Origin: an uncultured Winogradskyella sp.
Lineage (GTDB): Bacteria > Bacteroidota > Bacteroidia > Flavobacteriales > Flavobacteriaceae
Reading direction: 5' to 3'
Length of the DNA: 64,000 nucleotides
NCBI RefSeq assembly: GCF_947495255.1
Contig: NZ_CANLYI010000008.1
Span: 1 to 64,000 of the forward strand
A program made the translations under genes and the position numbers. Positions within the stretch are counted from its first letter, which is position 1, and the number at the start of each line of letters is the position of its first letter. The notes under the pieces were generated by a model, which was given only the letters and a program-made list of their open reading frames with translations, was not told where the DNA came from and ran no database searches. Of the stretch, positions 1-10,302 are shown in pieces.

Positions 1-1005
1 GAACAAAAAGCTAAAGAGGAAGCTGATGCACAAGCCAAACTAGTCGCAGAACAAAAAGCTAAAGAAGAAGCTGATGCAGAAAATAAATTGGCTGAGGAAT
101 TAGAGGTTAATGAAGATTTAATTGAAAACCCAAAAGACGAGCTTGCTAAGACTATGAAAGAATTAGCAGTATCAACAGATAATTCTAAAGAATCTCAAAA
201 CGAATTATTAAAGAGATTTGATGAAATCGTTAATATTAAAAATGAAGACTTAAAAAGTCTAAAAGAAGAAAATGATTTAGGTGATCAAGGAATTACAGTT
301 GCACCAAGACCATTTAAAAGTATTACTGCAGAAAACAACGAGCTTAATGCTGTTAAAAAGGACTTAGAAAAAGTAATTCTAACAAGAAATAATAAAATTG
401 AAGAATTAACAGAATTATATAATGAGCGTTCTGAAATTAGCGAATATGCTTTAGATGAAGTGAACTTATTTTATAAAGGTGAAATCGACAAATTAAAACT
501 TGAACAACAAAAAGCCAACAAAGCAAGATTGCAATTAGATGAAAGGTTGGAAACTATTAGAATAGCAACTGAATTTGAAAAAAGAAGACGAATTAAGCGT
601 GCAGCATACAATAGTGAAGACGATAGATATAACCAAGATAGAGCATTACTAAAAAACATAAAGCAAACAACAGAATTAAACAATACAGCATACACTGCAG
701 AAGATTTTGATTTTGGTGAGGAATTAGGAAATAACATTAGTATTCTTAAAAACATTAAAAATGTTGAAAGTGGATATTATTTAATAATTGCTGTACACAG
801 CGATGTAAAACGTAGAAATGATTTTGTTACAAAAGTAGTTTCTGCAGGAAGAACAGATATTGATTTCTTCCACGACGTAAGCACTAGCAAGTATTACATA
901 TTCTACGATAAATTTGATAATATAAGTGATGCCAACAAGGCATTAAAAACAAAAGGAAACCGACCTTACAATGGAAAAATGTCAATAGTGAAAATCGAAA
1001 ATTAA
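1..1005 (+). CDS. Coiled-coil protein with SPOR-like C-terminus (5' end outside window)
   Basis: The frame is open from base 1, so the gene starts upstream and only about 334 C-terminal residues are visible. The first 32 residues are two near-identical 16-residue units rich in E, A and K (unit start EQKAKEEADA), followed by a long charged helical stretch that is probably a coiled coil. The last ~80 residues (SGYYLIIAVHSDVKRRNDF onward) alternate strands and helices and look like a SPOR-type peptidoglycan-binding domain. The adhesin gene follows after 69 bp, and a PorP/SprF gene lies beyond it. I infer an envelope protein in a T9SS adhesin locus; in relatives such tails can be fused to PorP/SprF domains, which cannot be checked here. 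Confidence 0.6.
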   Translation, partial: EQKAKEEADAQAKLVAEQKAKEEADAENKLAEELEVNEDLIENPKDELAKTMKELAVSTDNSKESQNELLKRFDEIVNIKNEDLKSLKEENDLGDQGITVAPRPFKSITAENNELNAVKKDLEKVILTRNNKIEELTELYNERSEISEYALDEVNLFYKGEIDKLKLEQQKANKARLQLDERLETIRIATEFEKRRRIKRAAYNSEDDRYNQDRALLKNIKQTTELNNTAYTAEDFDFGEELGNNISILKNIKNVESGYYLIIAVHSDVKRRNDFVTKVVSAGRTDIDFFHDVSTSKYYIFYDKFDNISDANKALKTKGNRPYNGKMSIVKIEN

Positions 1006-1074
1006 TATAAGTTAAGCCACTTTGTCTTTTACTAATGCCCCTTAGAAAAAGATGAAAACAAAAACCAATAAACC

Positions 1075-4000
1075 ATGAAAAAACCTACTTTTTCAAGAGT
1101 AACCCTTATTATTCTATTGCTGATTTTGGGACAGCAAGCCTATTCTCAAAACCTTGTGCCTTTCTCACCTAGGTATGATGAAGCCATAAAAGGAGATATG
1201 CTATTAATAGGAAACAGTAATGTGGGATTACATGTTTCTAATCCGTATAACGGAACTAATACAAACGACCAAGCTAACGCTGCTGTATATGTAGACATAG
1301 ATGGTGATGCAAGTACTTTTAATTCCAGTAGTGCAGATTTAGATGTACCTGGTGATGATAGTTGTTATCAAATTGTATATGCTGGTTTGTATTGGAGTGC
1401 GGTAGTTGATGGTGCTGAACCAATTTCTGATGTGAAATTTAAAGTACCTGGAGGCTCCTATGTAGATATTACAGGTACAGAAATATACTATCAAAATGCA
1501 TCCAATAATAACCAATCAAACACGTATGCATACTATCAAGATGTAACGGATATGCTAACAGCATTAGCTGATCCAGAAGGGACATATTCTGTTGCAAATA
1601 TTTCTACTTTAGTTGGTCCAAAACCCAACTCTGAAGGACTTTCCGCTGGTTGGTCCTTATTTGTTATTTATGAAAACCCATTATTACCTAGTAAGTATAT
1701 TACTTCTTTTGACGGTTTTACAAAAATTACAAGTACAATAAATGAAACTTTTCCTGTTAACGGATTTAATACAATACCAACAGGTCCTGTAAGAGCAAAA
1801 TTTGCATTTGCCACTATAGAAGGTGACAGAAGATGGACAGGTGATTATTTACAATTAAATGGAAGCACAATTAGTGTTACCGATAATTTTGGTGCCACAA
1901 TTCGTCCAGGAAATAACTTTTTTAATAGTACTGTTTCGGATATAGACCCATTAACTAATACGTCACAATTATTTACAAATAGAGTACCAAACAGTTCAAA
2001 CACCTTAGGTTTTGATGCCGGAATTATTAATATTCCAAATCCTGGCAACTCACTTATTGCAAACAATGCAACCTCTGCAAATATTAGCTTAGGAAGTAAT
2101 TTAGATATTTATTATTACTACTTCAGTGCATTTGCCATTGAAATTATTGCACCAAATATTGTACTTACCAAAATAGTGGAAGATGAATTTGGAAACAATA
2201 TAGGTGACCAACTCGTAAGTTTAGGTGCTCCTTTAAATTATGTAATTGGTTTTCAAAACACGGGTAACGATGATGCTACAAATTTTCAAATTAGAGATAT
2301 TCTTCCTGTTAATATTATTTATAATCATCCAACTGATTTAGTTTTACCTGCAGGTGTAACTGTTGCCAGTTATAATGCTGTAACAAGAGAATTAGTATTT
2401 GATATTGATGATTCACTAGTAGAACAAAATGATCCAGTTTTAGAAATAAGGATTGAAGCTCAAGTAGTGGACAATTGTTCAGAGTTACTTGAAGCTTGTT
2501 CTAACCTTATACAAAATCAGGCATATGCTTCATATCAAGGAACAGTAAATCCAGATTTTACAATTACGGATGACCCAAGTTTAAGTGCTAATACAGGTTG
2601 TTTAATATCACCTCAAGCAACTAACTTTTTAGCAGATTTAGATTGTGGTTTTCAAGAAAGTGTTGTGCTTTGTGGAGACAGCGTAGAATTGACTGCAGCT
2701 AATGGTTATGATACTTATGCATGGTCTACAAGTCCTACTGGTACACCTGTAATTGGAACTGCCCAATCTATAACTGTTACAGAAACAGGCTCTTACTATT
2801 CTTATAACACAGCAATAGCACCTTGTCAATCTATAGTTCAAAAATATGATGTAGAATTGTTTGGAAGCAATACTACAAATCCTGTAATTCCTTATGCGGA
2901 TGAAGTTGTTACTTGTCCTAACAATGGAAAAGATTTACCTAATATATTTTTATGTGGTGCCAACGACTCTAGAAACATACAAACAAATATCTCGGACTCT
3001 ACTTCTATTATTTGGGAAAAATTAGATGAAAGTAGCTGTACAGCCGTTACAAATATAGATTGTGCTAATGAAGAACCAAGTTGTACTTGGAATTCTGTAG
3101 GAAACAGTACAAATTTTGTTGCAGATACATCTGGTCAGTATAGAATTACAATTAATTATCCTGGAGGATGTTTTGTTCAGTTTTACTTCAATGTATATGA
3201 AAACTTATTAAGTCCTACCGTAAACTCATCAGATATTATCTGTACAACAGACGGAAGTATCACAGTAAACGATGTACCATCTGGTTATGAGTATAGTTTA
3301 GATAATATCAATTTTCAAACTAGTAATATCTTTTCTGTAGATACTGCTGGTACTTATACAATTTATGTTAGACAAACTGGTGTAGATACCAACCCTTGTG
3401 TATTTACAGTACCAGATGTATTAATTAGAGATAGAGAATTTACAGCTTCTACAACAGTTACACAACCGCTTTGTCATGGAGACAAAGGCAGTATTAATTT
3501 AGCTGCAAATGATGCTGATCCACAATACTCATTTACATTGTCTCAATCAGGAACATTAGTTAATAGTGTTGGACCAATTGTAGATAATAATTATACATTT
3601 CAAAACTTAAATGCAGGAACTTATACTGCAACTATAGAATCTGAAAATGGTTGTATCGTTTCTGAAGACATAGAAATAATAGAACCTACCTTGCTTACTG
3701 CTACAGTGGCTTTAACGACACCTCTATCTTGTGAAGATGGTGTTATTACGGTTTATCCTATTGGCGGAACTTTACCTTATTATTACTTTGTAAATGGTAG
3801 TACAAATTTTCAATCAACTCCTGAAATAACTATAACTACAGCAGGCACTTATAATATTGAAGTGGTAGATGCTAACAATTGTAGCACTAATGTTTCAATA
3901 AACGTTGAAGCTATAGCTGAACCTGATTTTAATGTTACTAAAACAGATATTACATGTGCAGACGAGGTTAATTCTGGCGCAATTACAATTAATGTTACAA

Positions 4001-7000
4001 ATGCTAATGGTAGTAGTATTCTTTATAGTATTGATGGCGGAACTACGTATGTAAACTCAAATACGTTTACTAGCCTTACAGCCGGAACTTATACTATCGT
4101 ATTACAATACACTACTGGTACAGCTCAATGTACCACAGATCCACAACCAATAACTATTAGTTCTGGAGCGGAAATCGTTGGCACAGCTGAACTAACCACT
4201 CCATTAACTTGTTTGGATAATGGAACAATAACAGTATCAAATGTTACAGGAGGCGATGCACCTTTTACCTATAGTATTGACGGAGTTAATTTCCAAAACA
4301 GTAATGTATTTAGTGATTTATCTCAAGGTACTTATACTGTAATTGTAAAGGATGCAAATGGTTGTACAGCTGCAACAAATGAAATTGAAATAGCAGCTCT
4401 AAATCCTCCAACGGATTTAACTTTTGATAATACGGCTGTGACTTGTCCAACAAACACATCAACAGTTTCAATTACAAGTACTACAGGTGGTATTGGGACT
4501 TTAGAGTATCAAATTTCTGCACCAGCTTCAAACGTTACACCTTACCAAACGTCAACAAGTTTTTCTGATTTAGAACCAGGAACATATACTTTTCAAGTTA
4601 AAGATGAAAACGATTGTGTGTATTCAGAAACACTTACTATTGACCCAATTCCTGTACCAACACTTGCTATTGTTTTAACAAAAGACTTAGATTGTACTGC
4701 ATCTTCAGATGCTATTATAACAGGAACAATTACTGGACCAGCACCATACACTTATGCTGTATCTTTTAATGGAGCTGCTTATTCTAGTTTAGGAGCAACA
4801 GGAACACCGTTTACATATTCAGCTTCAAATGAAGGAACATACCAATTCCAAATTACTGATGCTAATGGTTGTATTGCAGAATCATCTGTAATTACTGTTG
4901 ATCCAATATCATTACCAGAATTAAGTTTAGTTGCACAAACGCAACCTATTTTATGTAATGGTGATACAAATGGAGCTATTGAAGTTACTATTGATACCAC
5001 AGTTGGTACACCTCCTTATGTTATTAATATAAATAATGATACTACGGGAACTGATTATGGAACACAAACCTCTAGCTTACCAGCAGGAACATATACAGTA
5101 ACAGTAACAGATGCTAAATCTTGTACAGTAACTCAAACAGTAGATATTAACGAACCAGATGCTATCGTAGTAAATTATGATGCCATTGATATTTCTTGTA
5201 CGACAGGTGGTGTTTCTCAGGGTTCTGTAATTATAAATTCTGTAACAGGCGGAACTGCTCCTTATAATTATTTTGTTACAGGAACAAATGGATACTCTAA
5301 TTCAGAATTAAATAATGCAGGATCAACTTCTGTTAGTTTTGATGTTGTTGATTTTGGATTATACGAAATTAATGTAGTAGACTCTAATGGTTGTTCTGTT
5401 TTAGTTCAAGATGTTTTAGTTGCCTCTCCTCCTACTGATCTTAACATTAATATTGTTTCTACTGTAGATTGTACAACAGGCGGAGAAGCCGAGGTTAGTG
5501 TAGGTTCTACGCTTAGTAGTGCTGGTCCATTTTTCTTTAGTATATATGAAGGTCCATCAACTGTTTACCCAACAGGCACATGGTTAGCGGAAGATACGAC
5601 AGGTAGTCAATCTGCTACATTTACAGGTTTAATGCCAGGTGTGCTTTATACATTTATAGTATATGATCAATCTACTAATTGTAGTTATTACGAACCATCT
5701 ACTGTTGCTATACCAACAAGTTCAACTTTAACAACTTCAGCGTTTAGCTCTAACAATATTACTTGTACAGGTAGTGCTGATGGAAATGTAACTTTTACTG
5801 TAAATAGTATTTACACAAGTGCTGTAAATGTTAACTATGAAATATTTGATTCATTATCATTAAATTCTACTGGAATAACGGGTTCGGGCTCTGTACCTGC
5901 AAATGGCTCTTTAACAGTAACTGATTTAGGACCATTGCCTTTTGGTAATTACTTTGTCTCTATAAGTGAGACCTCTGGATCAAATTCTGGTTGTGGAATT
6001 GTAACGATTCCTTTTAATATTACTGAATCTGCTTTTGCATTAGAGTTAGCTGTTTCAATAGATCAAAATGCTAATTGTAATCCTAATTCAGGTATTATAA
6101 GTGCTATAGCTTCAAACGGAACGTCACCTTATAGATATCAACTTACAACATCTGCTTCAGCACCATTAGCTTCAGGTACTGGTTGGAATTCGGTAAGTAC
6201 TTTCAACGAAGATGCTGGTAGTTATTACGTTCATGTTATTGATGCTTATAATTGTATCGTAACAAGTCCTGTTCAAGTTTTAGATATGGATTCCACGCCT
6301 GTTATTGCAGCAGTAAACACTAATCAATGTACCGTTGCTGAAGGTGAATTTGAAATTGATGTAACTTTAGATACGGTAGGTATTCCACCTTACACAGTAA
6401 GTATTAATGGAGGTGCTTTTCAGACACAAACCTTCCCTTTTACATTATCTAATTTATATTCTGGTTCTCATTCTGTAGAAATCAGAGATGTTAATGGCTG
6501 TGGAAATATTGTAAACTTAGATATTCAATCTCCAATTTCGTTATCACCAGAAGTTACGGCTTCTCCATCTTGTAATGATGACGATGGTGAAATAACAATA
6601 ACTGGTAATGGTGGTTCTGGGTCATATACTTATAGTATTGCTCCTAACCCATCTTCTATTAGTTTAGCTGGTAATGTGTTTTCTGGAGTACCATCAGGAA
6701 CTTACACTATTACAATTACAGATACATTAACCTTATGTACAGAAGAAGTTTCAGTAACACTATCAGAAGCTGTGCTTCCTACATTTACATTGACACCTAC
6801 AGCTGTGACATGTTTTGGAGACAACTCTGGTTCTTTTGATATTAATATTGAAAATTATACAGGAAATTACACTTATGAAGTATTTAATAATTCTGGTACT
6901 TCAGTAACAGGAGCAATTAATGCAAATACATCAACTAATCCTCTTACAGTCTCTGGTATGGAAGCTGGAACGTTTTCAGTGATTATTACTGAAACTGATT

Positions 7001-9285
7001 TCCCTTTCTGTTCTGCAACATCTAATGTTATTATTACATCACCTGCGGTACCATTAACATTAAATATTTCTGAAACTTCAGATGTAACTTGTAATAATAA
7101 CCAAGGAACAATTACTGCAATTGCTTCTGGTGGTTGGGGAGATTTAGAATATGAATTAACAGGAGATGCGACTATTGCATATTCTACAATCAGTACATTC
7201 ACAGATCTTTCTGCAGGAAATTATGTAGTGAATGTTAGAGATTCTGGTGGCTGTATTGTTTCGGAATCAATAACATTAGAAATACCTGACCCAATCACTG
7301 CAATTTTTACACCAAGTACAACAGTATTATCTTGTTTTGGTGACCAAGATGCAAGTATTACCATTACAAATGTAACAGGTGGTCAAGGTTCTAATTATTC
7401 ATACACATTAAATACAGTTTTACCAACACCAAGTGTTTCTGGTCCACAAACTTCTAATGTCTTTGAAAACTTAGGTCCTGGAACATATTTTGTTAGAATT
7501 ACAGACGGATATGATTGTGAATTAACATCAATTGATATTGTTATTTCAGAACCAACACCAGTTGAGGCTAACTTAGTAAGAACAACAACGCAAACATGTT
7601 TAACGGAATCAACGTTAACGTTGAGTGCAACTGGAGGAACAGGTATATATTCTTATAGCGCTAATGCATCATTTAGCCCAGTTATAGGAACGTTTACAAC
7701 ATCAACTACATTCTCTGTTCCAGATGGTACTTATTCGTATTACGTAAGAGATGCTAATGGTTGTGTTACTAATGTTTCAAATGAAATCACTGTTGACCCA
7801 TTACCTACTTTAACAGTAACGTTAGAATCTACTAATCCTACCATTAATTGTGCTGGTGATAATAACGGAACAATCTCTGCAACTGCAATAGGTGGTTTAG
7901 GAAATTATACTTACACATTACAGGATACATCCGGAACTGCTATTCCTGCGACGCAAAATAGTCCAGGTTATTTTACAGAACTTTATGCAGGTAATTATAC
8001 GGTACTAGTAGAAAGTGGTGATTGTATTGCAACTTCCGAAATGATAAATATTACAGAACCAGATGCACCATTAGATGCAACTATAGATGTAAGCAACGTT
8101 ACTTGTTCTGGAAACAATAATGGTAGTGTTGAAATTACAGCAACGGGAGGAACTGGCACAATAAAATATGCTATTTCACCGCAGTTAAATCAATTTTTTG
8201 ATACTAACGTAATAGATAATTTAGAGCCAGGAGATTACAACCTTATTGTTCAAGATGAATTAGGGTGTTACTTAAGCTTTAGCTTTACAATAGAAGAACC
8301 TAGTCCTGTTATATTAAGTATTGTTCCAAATTCATTATTACCAGAAATTTGTAGTGGTGACGAAGATGGCGAATTTAGTATTACAATCTCAGGAGGAACT
8401 TTACCATATAGTGTAAGTCTAGATGATTATGAAGGTGTTTATACTACTGGTAGTGCTACTCAAAACGAATTTGATTTTACTGGTTTAGCTGGTGGTGACC
8501 ATACAGTTTTTGTAAGCGATGCTGAAGGATGTGAATCGCAATGGAATATTACATTCCCTGAATCTGTGACCATTTTACCAGAAATATTAATTGAAAATGT
8601 TTGTGAAGACAATACACAAGGAAACGTTGTAACTGTAATTGTAGATGAATCTATTGACCTTACTCAACTAGATTATTCTCTAGATGGTGGACCATACCAA
8701 ACTAGTGAAAAATTTACAAATGTATCAGTTGGCACAGACCACTTTATTGATGTAAGACATACTAATGGCTGTGTACAAACCACAGAATTCTTTGATATTG
8801 AAGCCTCTATTCCTATTACTTTAACCTTAACAGAAGGTGAACTAAATGAGTTTATAGCTACAACAGCAGGTGGTGAAGGTGGATACCAATACACTATGAA
8901 TGGTGAAGATTATGGAAGTGAAAATTCATTTATAATAACTGAATCTGGTTTATATGAAGTAATTGTTACTGATAGCACTGGATGTTTTGCTAAGGCTACA
9001 ATAGAACTAGAATTTGAAGATATCTGTATCCCCAATTGGTTTACACCAGATGGTGATGGAAATTATGATACTTGGGCACCAGGTTGTACTGAGAATTACC
9101 CGAATTTAACCTTCGATATTTTTGATCGCTATGGTCGTAAAATTGCTGAATATCATGTTGGTGAAGTTTGGGACGGAAAATATAAAGGAGCAGAACTACC
9201 AACTGGAGATTATTGGTTTGTAGTTAAAACTAATGACGCCTCACATGATAAAGAATTTGTTGGACACTTTACACTATATAGATAA
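1075..9285 (+). CDS. Giant SprB-repeat surface adhesin with T9SS type B sorting domain
   Basis: This 2736-residue protein begins with a signal peptide (hydrophobic residues 8-20, cleavage likely after AYSQ). An N-terminal globular part is followed near residues 360-505 by a DUF11-like domain. Then come about 23 imperfect SprB-type repeats of 70-100 residues, each ending in a motif like GTYTVxVxDxNGC with a paired Cys near the start of the next repeat. The end (from about residue 2650, FTPDGDGN to the terminal HFTLYR) is the gliding-motility-associated or CHU_C type B sorting domain used by T9SS. It should be exported and displayed on the cell surface, for adhesion or gliding as known for SprB in Flavobacterium johnsoniae. 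The gene is followed after 27 bp by its likely PorP/SprF partner. Confidence 0.9.
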   Translation: MKKPTFSRVTLIILLLILGQQAYSQNLVPFSPRYDEAIKGDMLLIGNSNVGLHVSNPYNGTNTNDQANAAVYVDIDGDASTFNSSSADLDVPGDDSCYQIVYAGLYWSAVVDGAEPISDVKFKVPGGSYVDITGTEIYYQNASNNNQSNTYAYYQDVTDMLTALADPEGTYSVANISTLVGPKPNSEGLSAGWSLFVIYENPLLPSKYITSFDGFTKITSTINETFPVNGFNTIPTGPVRAKFAFATIEGDRRWTGDYLQLNGSTISVTDNFGATIRPGNNFFNSTVSDIDPLTNTSQLFTNRVPNSSNTLGFDAGIINIPNPGNSLIANNATSANISLGSNLDIYYYYFSAFAIEIIAPNIVLTKIVEDEFGNNIGDQLVSLGAPLNYVIGFQNTGNDDATNFQIRDILPVNIIYNHPTDLVLPAGVTVASYNAVTRELVFDIDDSLVEQNDPVLEIRIEAQVVDNCSELLEACSNLIQNQAYASYQGTVNPDFTITDDPSLSANTGCLISPQATNFLADLDCGFQESVVLCGDSVELTAANGYDTYAWSTSPTGTPVIGTAQSITVTETGSYYSYNTAIAPCQSIVQKYDVELFGSNTTNPVIPYADEVVTCPNNGKDLPNIFLCGANDSRNIQTNISDSTSIIWEKLDESSCTAVTNIDCANEEPSCTWNSVGNSTNFVADTSGQYRITINYPGGCFVQFYFNVYENLLSPTVNSSDIICTTDGSITVNDVPSGYEYSLDNINFQTSNIFSVDTAGTYTIYVRQTGVDTNPCVFTVPDVLIRDREFTASTTVTQPLCHGDKGSINLAANDADPQYSFTLSQSGTLVNSVGPIVDNNYTFQNLNAGTYTATIESENGCIVSEDIEIIEPTLLTATVALTTPLSCEDGVITVYPIGGTLPYYYFVNGSTNFQSTPEITITTAGTYNIEVVDANNCSTNVSINVEAIAEPDFNVTKTDITCADEVNSGAITINVTNANGSSILYSIDGGTTYVNSNTFTSLTAGTYTIVLQYTTGTAQCTTDPQPITISSGAEIVGTAELTTPLTCLDNGTITVSNVTGGDAPFTYSIDGVNFQNSNVFSDLSQGTYTVIVKDANGCTAATNEIEIAALNPPTDLTFDNTAVTCPTNTSTVSITSTTGGIGTLEYQISAPASNVTPYQTSTSFSDLEPGTYTFQVKDENDCVYSETLTIDPIPVPTLAIVLTKDLDCTASSDAIITGTITGPAPYTYAVSFNGAAYSSLGATGTPFTYSASNEGTYQFQITDANGCIAESSVITVDPISLPELSLVAQTQPILCNGDTNGAIEVTIDTTVGTPPYVININNDTTGTDYGTQTSSLPAGTYTVTVTDAKSCTVTQTVDINEPDAIVVNYDAIDISCTTGGVSQGSVIINSVTGGTAPYNYFVTGTNGYSNSELNNAGSTSVSFDVVDFGLYEINVVDSNGCSVLVQDVLVASPPTDLNINIVSTVDCTTGGEAEVSVGSTLSSAGPFFFSIYEGPSTVYPTGTWLAEDTTGSQSATFTGLMPGVLYTFIVYDQSTNCSYYEPSTVAIPTSSTLTTSAFSSNNITCTGSADGNVTFTVNSIYTSAVNVNYEIFDSLSLNSTGITGSGSVPANGSLTVTDLGPLPFGNYFVSISETSGSNSGCGIVTIPFNITESAFALELAVSIDQNANCNPNSGIISAIASNGTSPYRYQLTTSASAPLASGTGWNSVSTFNEDAGSYYVHVIDAYNCIVTSPVQVLDMDSTPVIAAVNTNQCTVAEGEFEIDVTLDTVGIPPYTVSINGGAFQTQTFPFTLSNLYSGSHSVEIRDVNGCGNIVNLDIQSPISLSPEVTASPSCNDDDGEITITGNGGSGSYTYSIAPNPSSISLAGNVFSGVPSGTYTITITDTLTLCTEEVSVTLSEAVLPTFTLTPTAVTCFGDNSGSFDINIENYTGNYTYEVFNNSGTSVTGAINANTSTNPLTVSGMEAGTFSVIITETDFPFCSATSNVIITSPAVPLTLNISETSDVTCNNNQGTITAIASGGWGDLEYELTGDATIAYSTISTFTDLSAGNYVVNVRDSGGCIVSESITLEIPDPITAIFTPSTTVLSCFGDQDASITITNVTGGQGSNYSYTLNTVLPTPSVSGPQTSNVFENLGPGTYFVRITDGYDCELTSIDIVISEPTPVEANLVRTTTQTCLTESTLTLSATGGTGIYSYSANASFSPVIGTFTTSTTFSVPDGTYSYYVRDANGCVTNVSNEITVDPLPTLTVTLESTNPTINCAGDNNGTISATAIGGLGNYTYTLQDTSGTAIPATQNSPGYFTELYAGNYTVLVESGDCIATSEMINITEPDAPLDATIDVSNVTCSGNNNGSVEITATGGTGTIKYAISPQLNQFFDTNVIDNLEPGDYNLIVQDELGCYLSFSFTIEEPSPVILSIVPNSLLPEICSGDEDGEFSITISGGTLPYSVSLDDYEGVYTTGSATQNEFDFTGLAGGDHTVFVSDAEGCESQWNITFPESVTILPEILIENVCEDNTQGNVVTVIVDESIDLTQLDYSLDGGPYQTSEKFTNVSVGTDHFIDVRHTNGCVQTTEFFDIEASIPITLTLTEGELNEFIATTAGGEGGYQYTMNGEDYGSENSFIITESGLYEVIVTDSTGCFAKATIELEFEDICIPNWFTPDGDGNYDTWAPGCTENYPNLTFDIFDRYGRKIAEYHVGEVWDGKYKGAELPTGDYWFVVKTNDASHDKEFVGHFTLYR

Positions 9286-9312
9286 TAGCAAAGCGCTTAA
9301 AAAGATAACATT

Positions 9313-10296
9313 ATGAAAAAAATCACACTATATTTTCTTTTTCTGGTCTTTGCTCAAAGCTATGGCCAAGAACTAAACTTACCTGTATTTACACAGTATT
9401 TATCAGAAAACAACTTTGTAATATCACCTACTTATGCTGGTATTGGAGATAATCTAAAACTTAGAGTAAACGGACTTACACAATGGGTTGGCATAAAAAA
9501 CGCACCAGATAATCAATCGCTTTATGCAGATTTTAGAATTGCAAGTAATACAGGTGTTGGTATTTCTGCTTACAATGATAAAAATGGTAACACAAGACAA
9601 AAAGGTGTAAAATTCTCTTTTGCTCACCATTTAATATTAGACTATAAATCAAAACAATATTTATCGTTTGGTTTGTCATACAATATCAATAGTTTTAGAA
9701 TTGATATAGAAAATTTTAATACTACTTATGATATTCCAGTTATAGATCCTAGTATTACAGATGACCGCTCTATATCTAATAATAACTTTGATGCAGGTAT
9801 TTTATATCGTTGGAAAGCGTTCTATTTAAGTCTTAATGCCAATAACTTTATGAAAAAAGATACTGATGATTACATTGGCTTAGAGCCTAGTAGATTATTA
9901 AATTATCAAATATACTCTGGTCTTGTCATAAAAAGTAAAAACAATAAAGATGTAGAATATGAACCTTCTGTGTTTTTCCAGTTATTTGATAGTGATAAAA
10001 GATCTAGTACAGACATTAATTTTAAATATAGAAAATTTAATAGGTTAGGTGATTACTATTGGCTAGGTGCATCTTATCGTTATCTAAATGACCAATTTTT
10101 TAAACCATTAAATTTAGGTCCAATGGCTGGTATAACTTATAATAATTTTTATTTCGGTTATGCTTATCAATTTACATTTAATGATTTGTCTGGCTATAAT
10201 ACAGGTACACATATGATCACTATTGGATTAGATTTATTTCAAGGTGTGAGTAACTGTGCATGTACAAAAGGAACAAGTAAAAGTTATTATAGATAA
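9313..10296 (+). CDS. PorP/SprF family T9SS outer-membrane protein
   Basis: The 327-residue protein has a signal peptide ending at SYGQ and the typical PorP/SprF opening (LPVFTQYLSENNFVISPTYAG), then alternating beta-strands that would form an outer-membrane barrel, ending in a short Cys-containing tail. Family members sit next to genes for large type B sorting-domain adhesins and are needed for secretion or anchoring of that partner (SprF with SprB). The 27-bp gap to the adhesin gene implies one transcript. The stop lies 6 bp from the end of the convergent regulator gene. Function of this particular paralogue is inferred from position. Confidence 0.9.
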   Translation: MKKITLYFLFLVFAQSYGQELNLPVFTQYLSENNFVISPTYAGIGDNLKLRVNGLTQWVGIKNAPDNQSLYADFRIASNTGVGISAYNDKNGNTRQKGVKFSFAHHLILDYKSKQYLSFGLSYNINSFRIDIENFNTTYDIPVIDPSITDDRSISNNNFDAGILYRWKAFYLSLNANNFMKKDTDDYIGLEPSRLLNYQIYSGLVIKSKNNKDVEYEPSVFFQLFDSDKRSSTDINFKYRKFNRLGDYYWLGASYRYLNDQFFKPLNLGPMAGITYNNFYFGYAYQFTFNDLSGYNTGTHMITIGLDLFQGVSNCACTKGTSKSYYR

Positions 10297-10302
10297 TAGA
10301 AT

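Noticed and set aside
6873..7202. Antisense ORFs within the adhesin and other long genes
   Set aside because: They lie in other frames of well-supported genes, have no promoter or family signature and reflect codon bias.
3200..8900. CRISPR-like or noncoding repeats in the adhesin region
   Set aside because: The periodicity is in the protein (SprB repeats of 70-100 residues), with diverged DNA and a single open frame.
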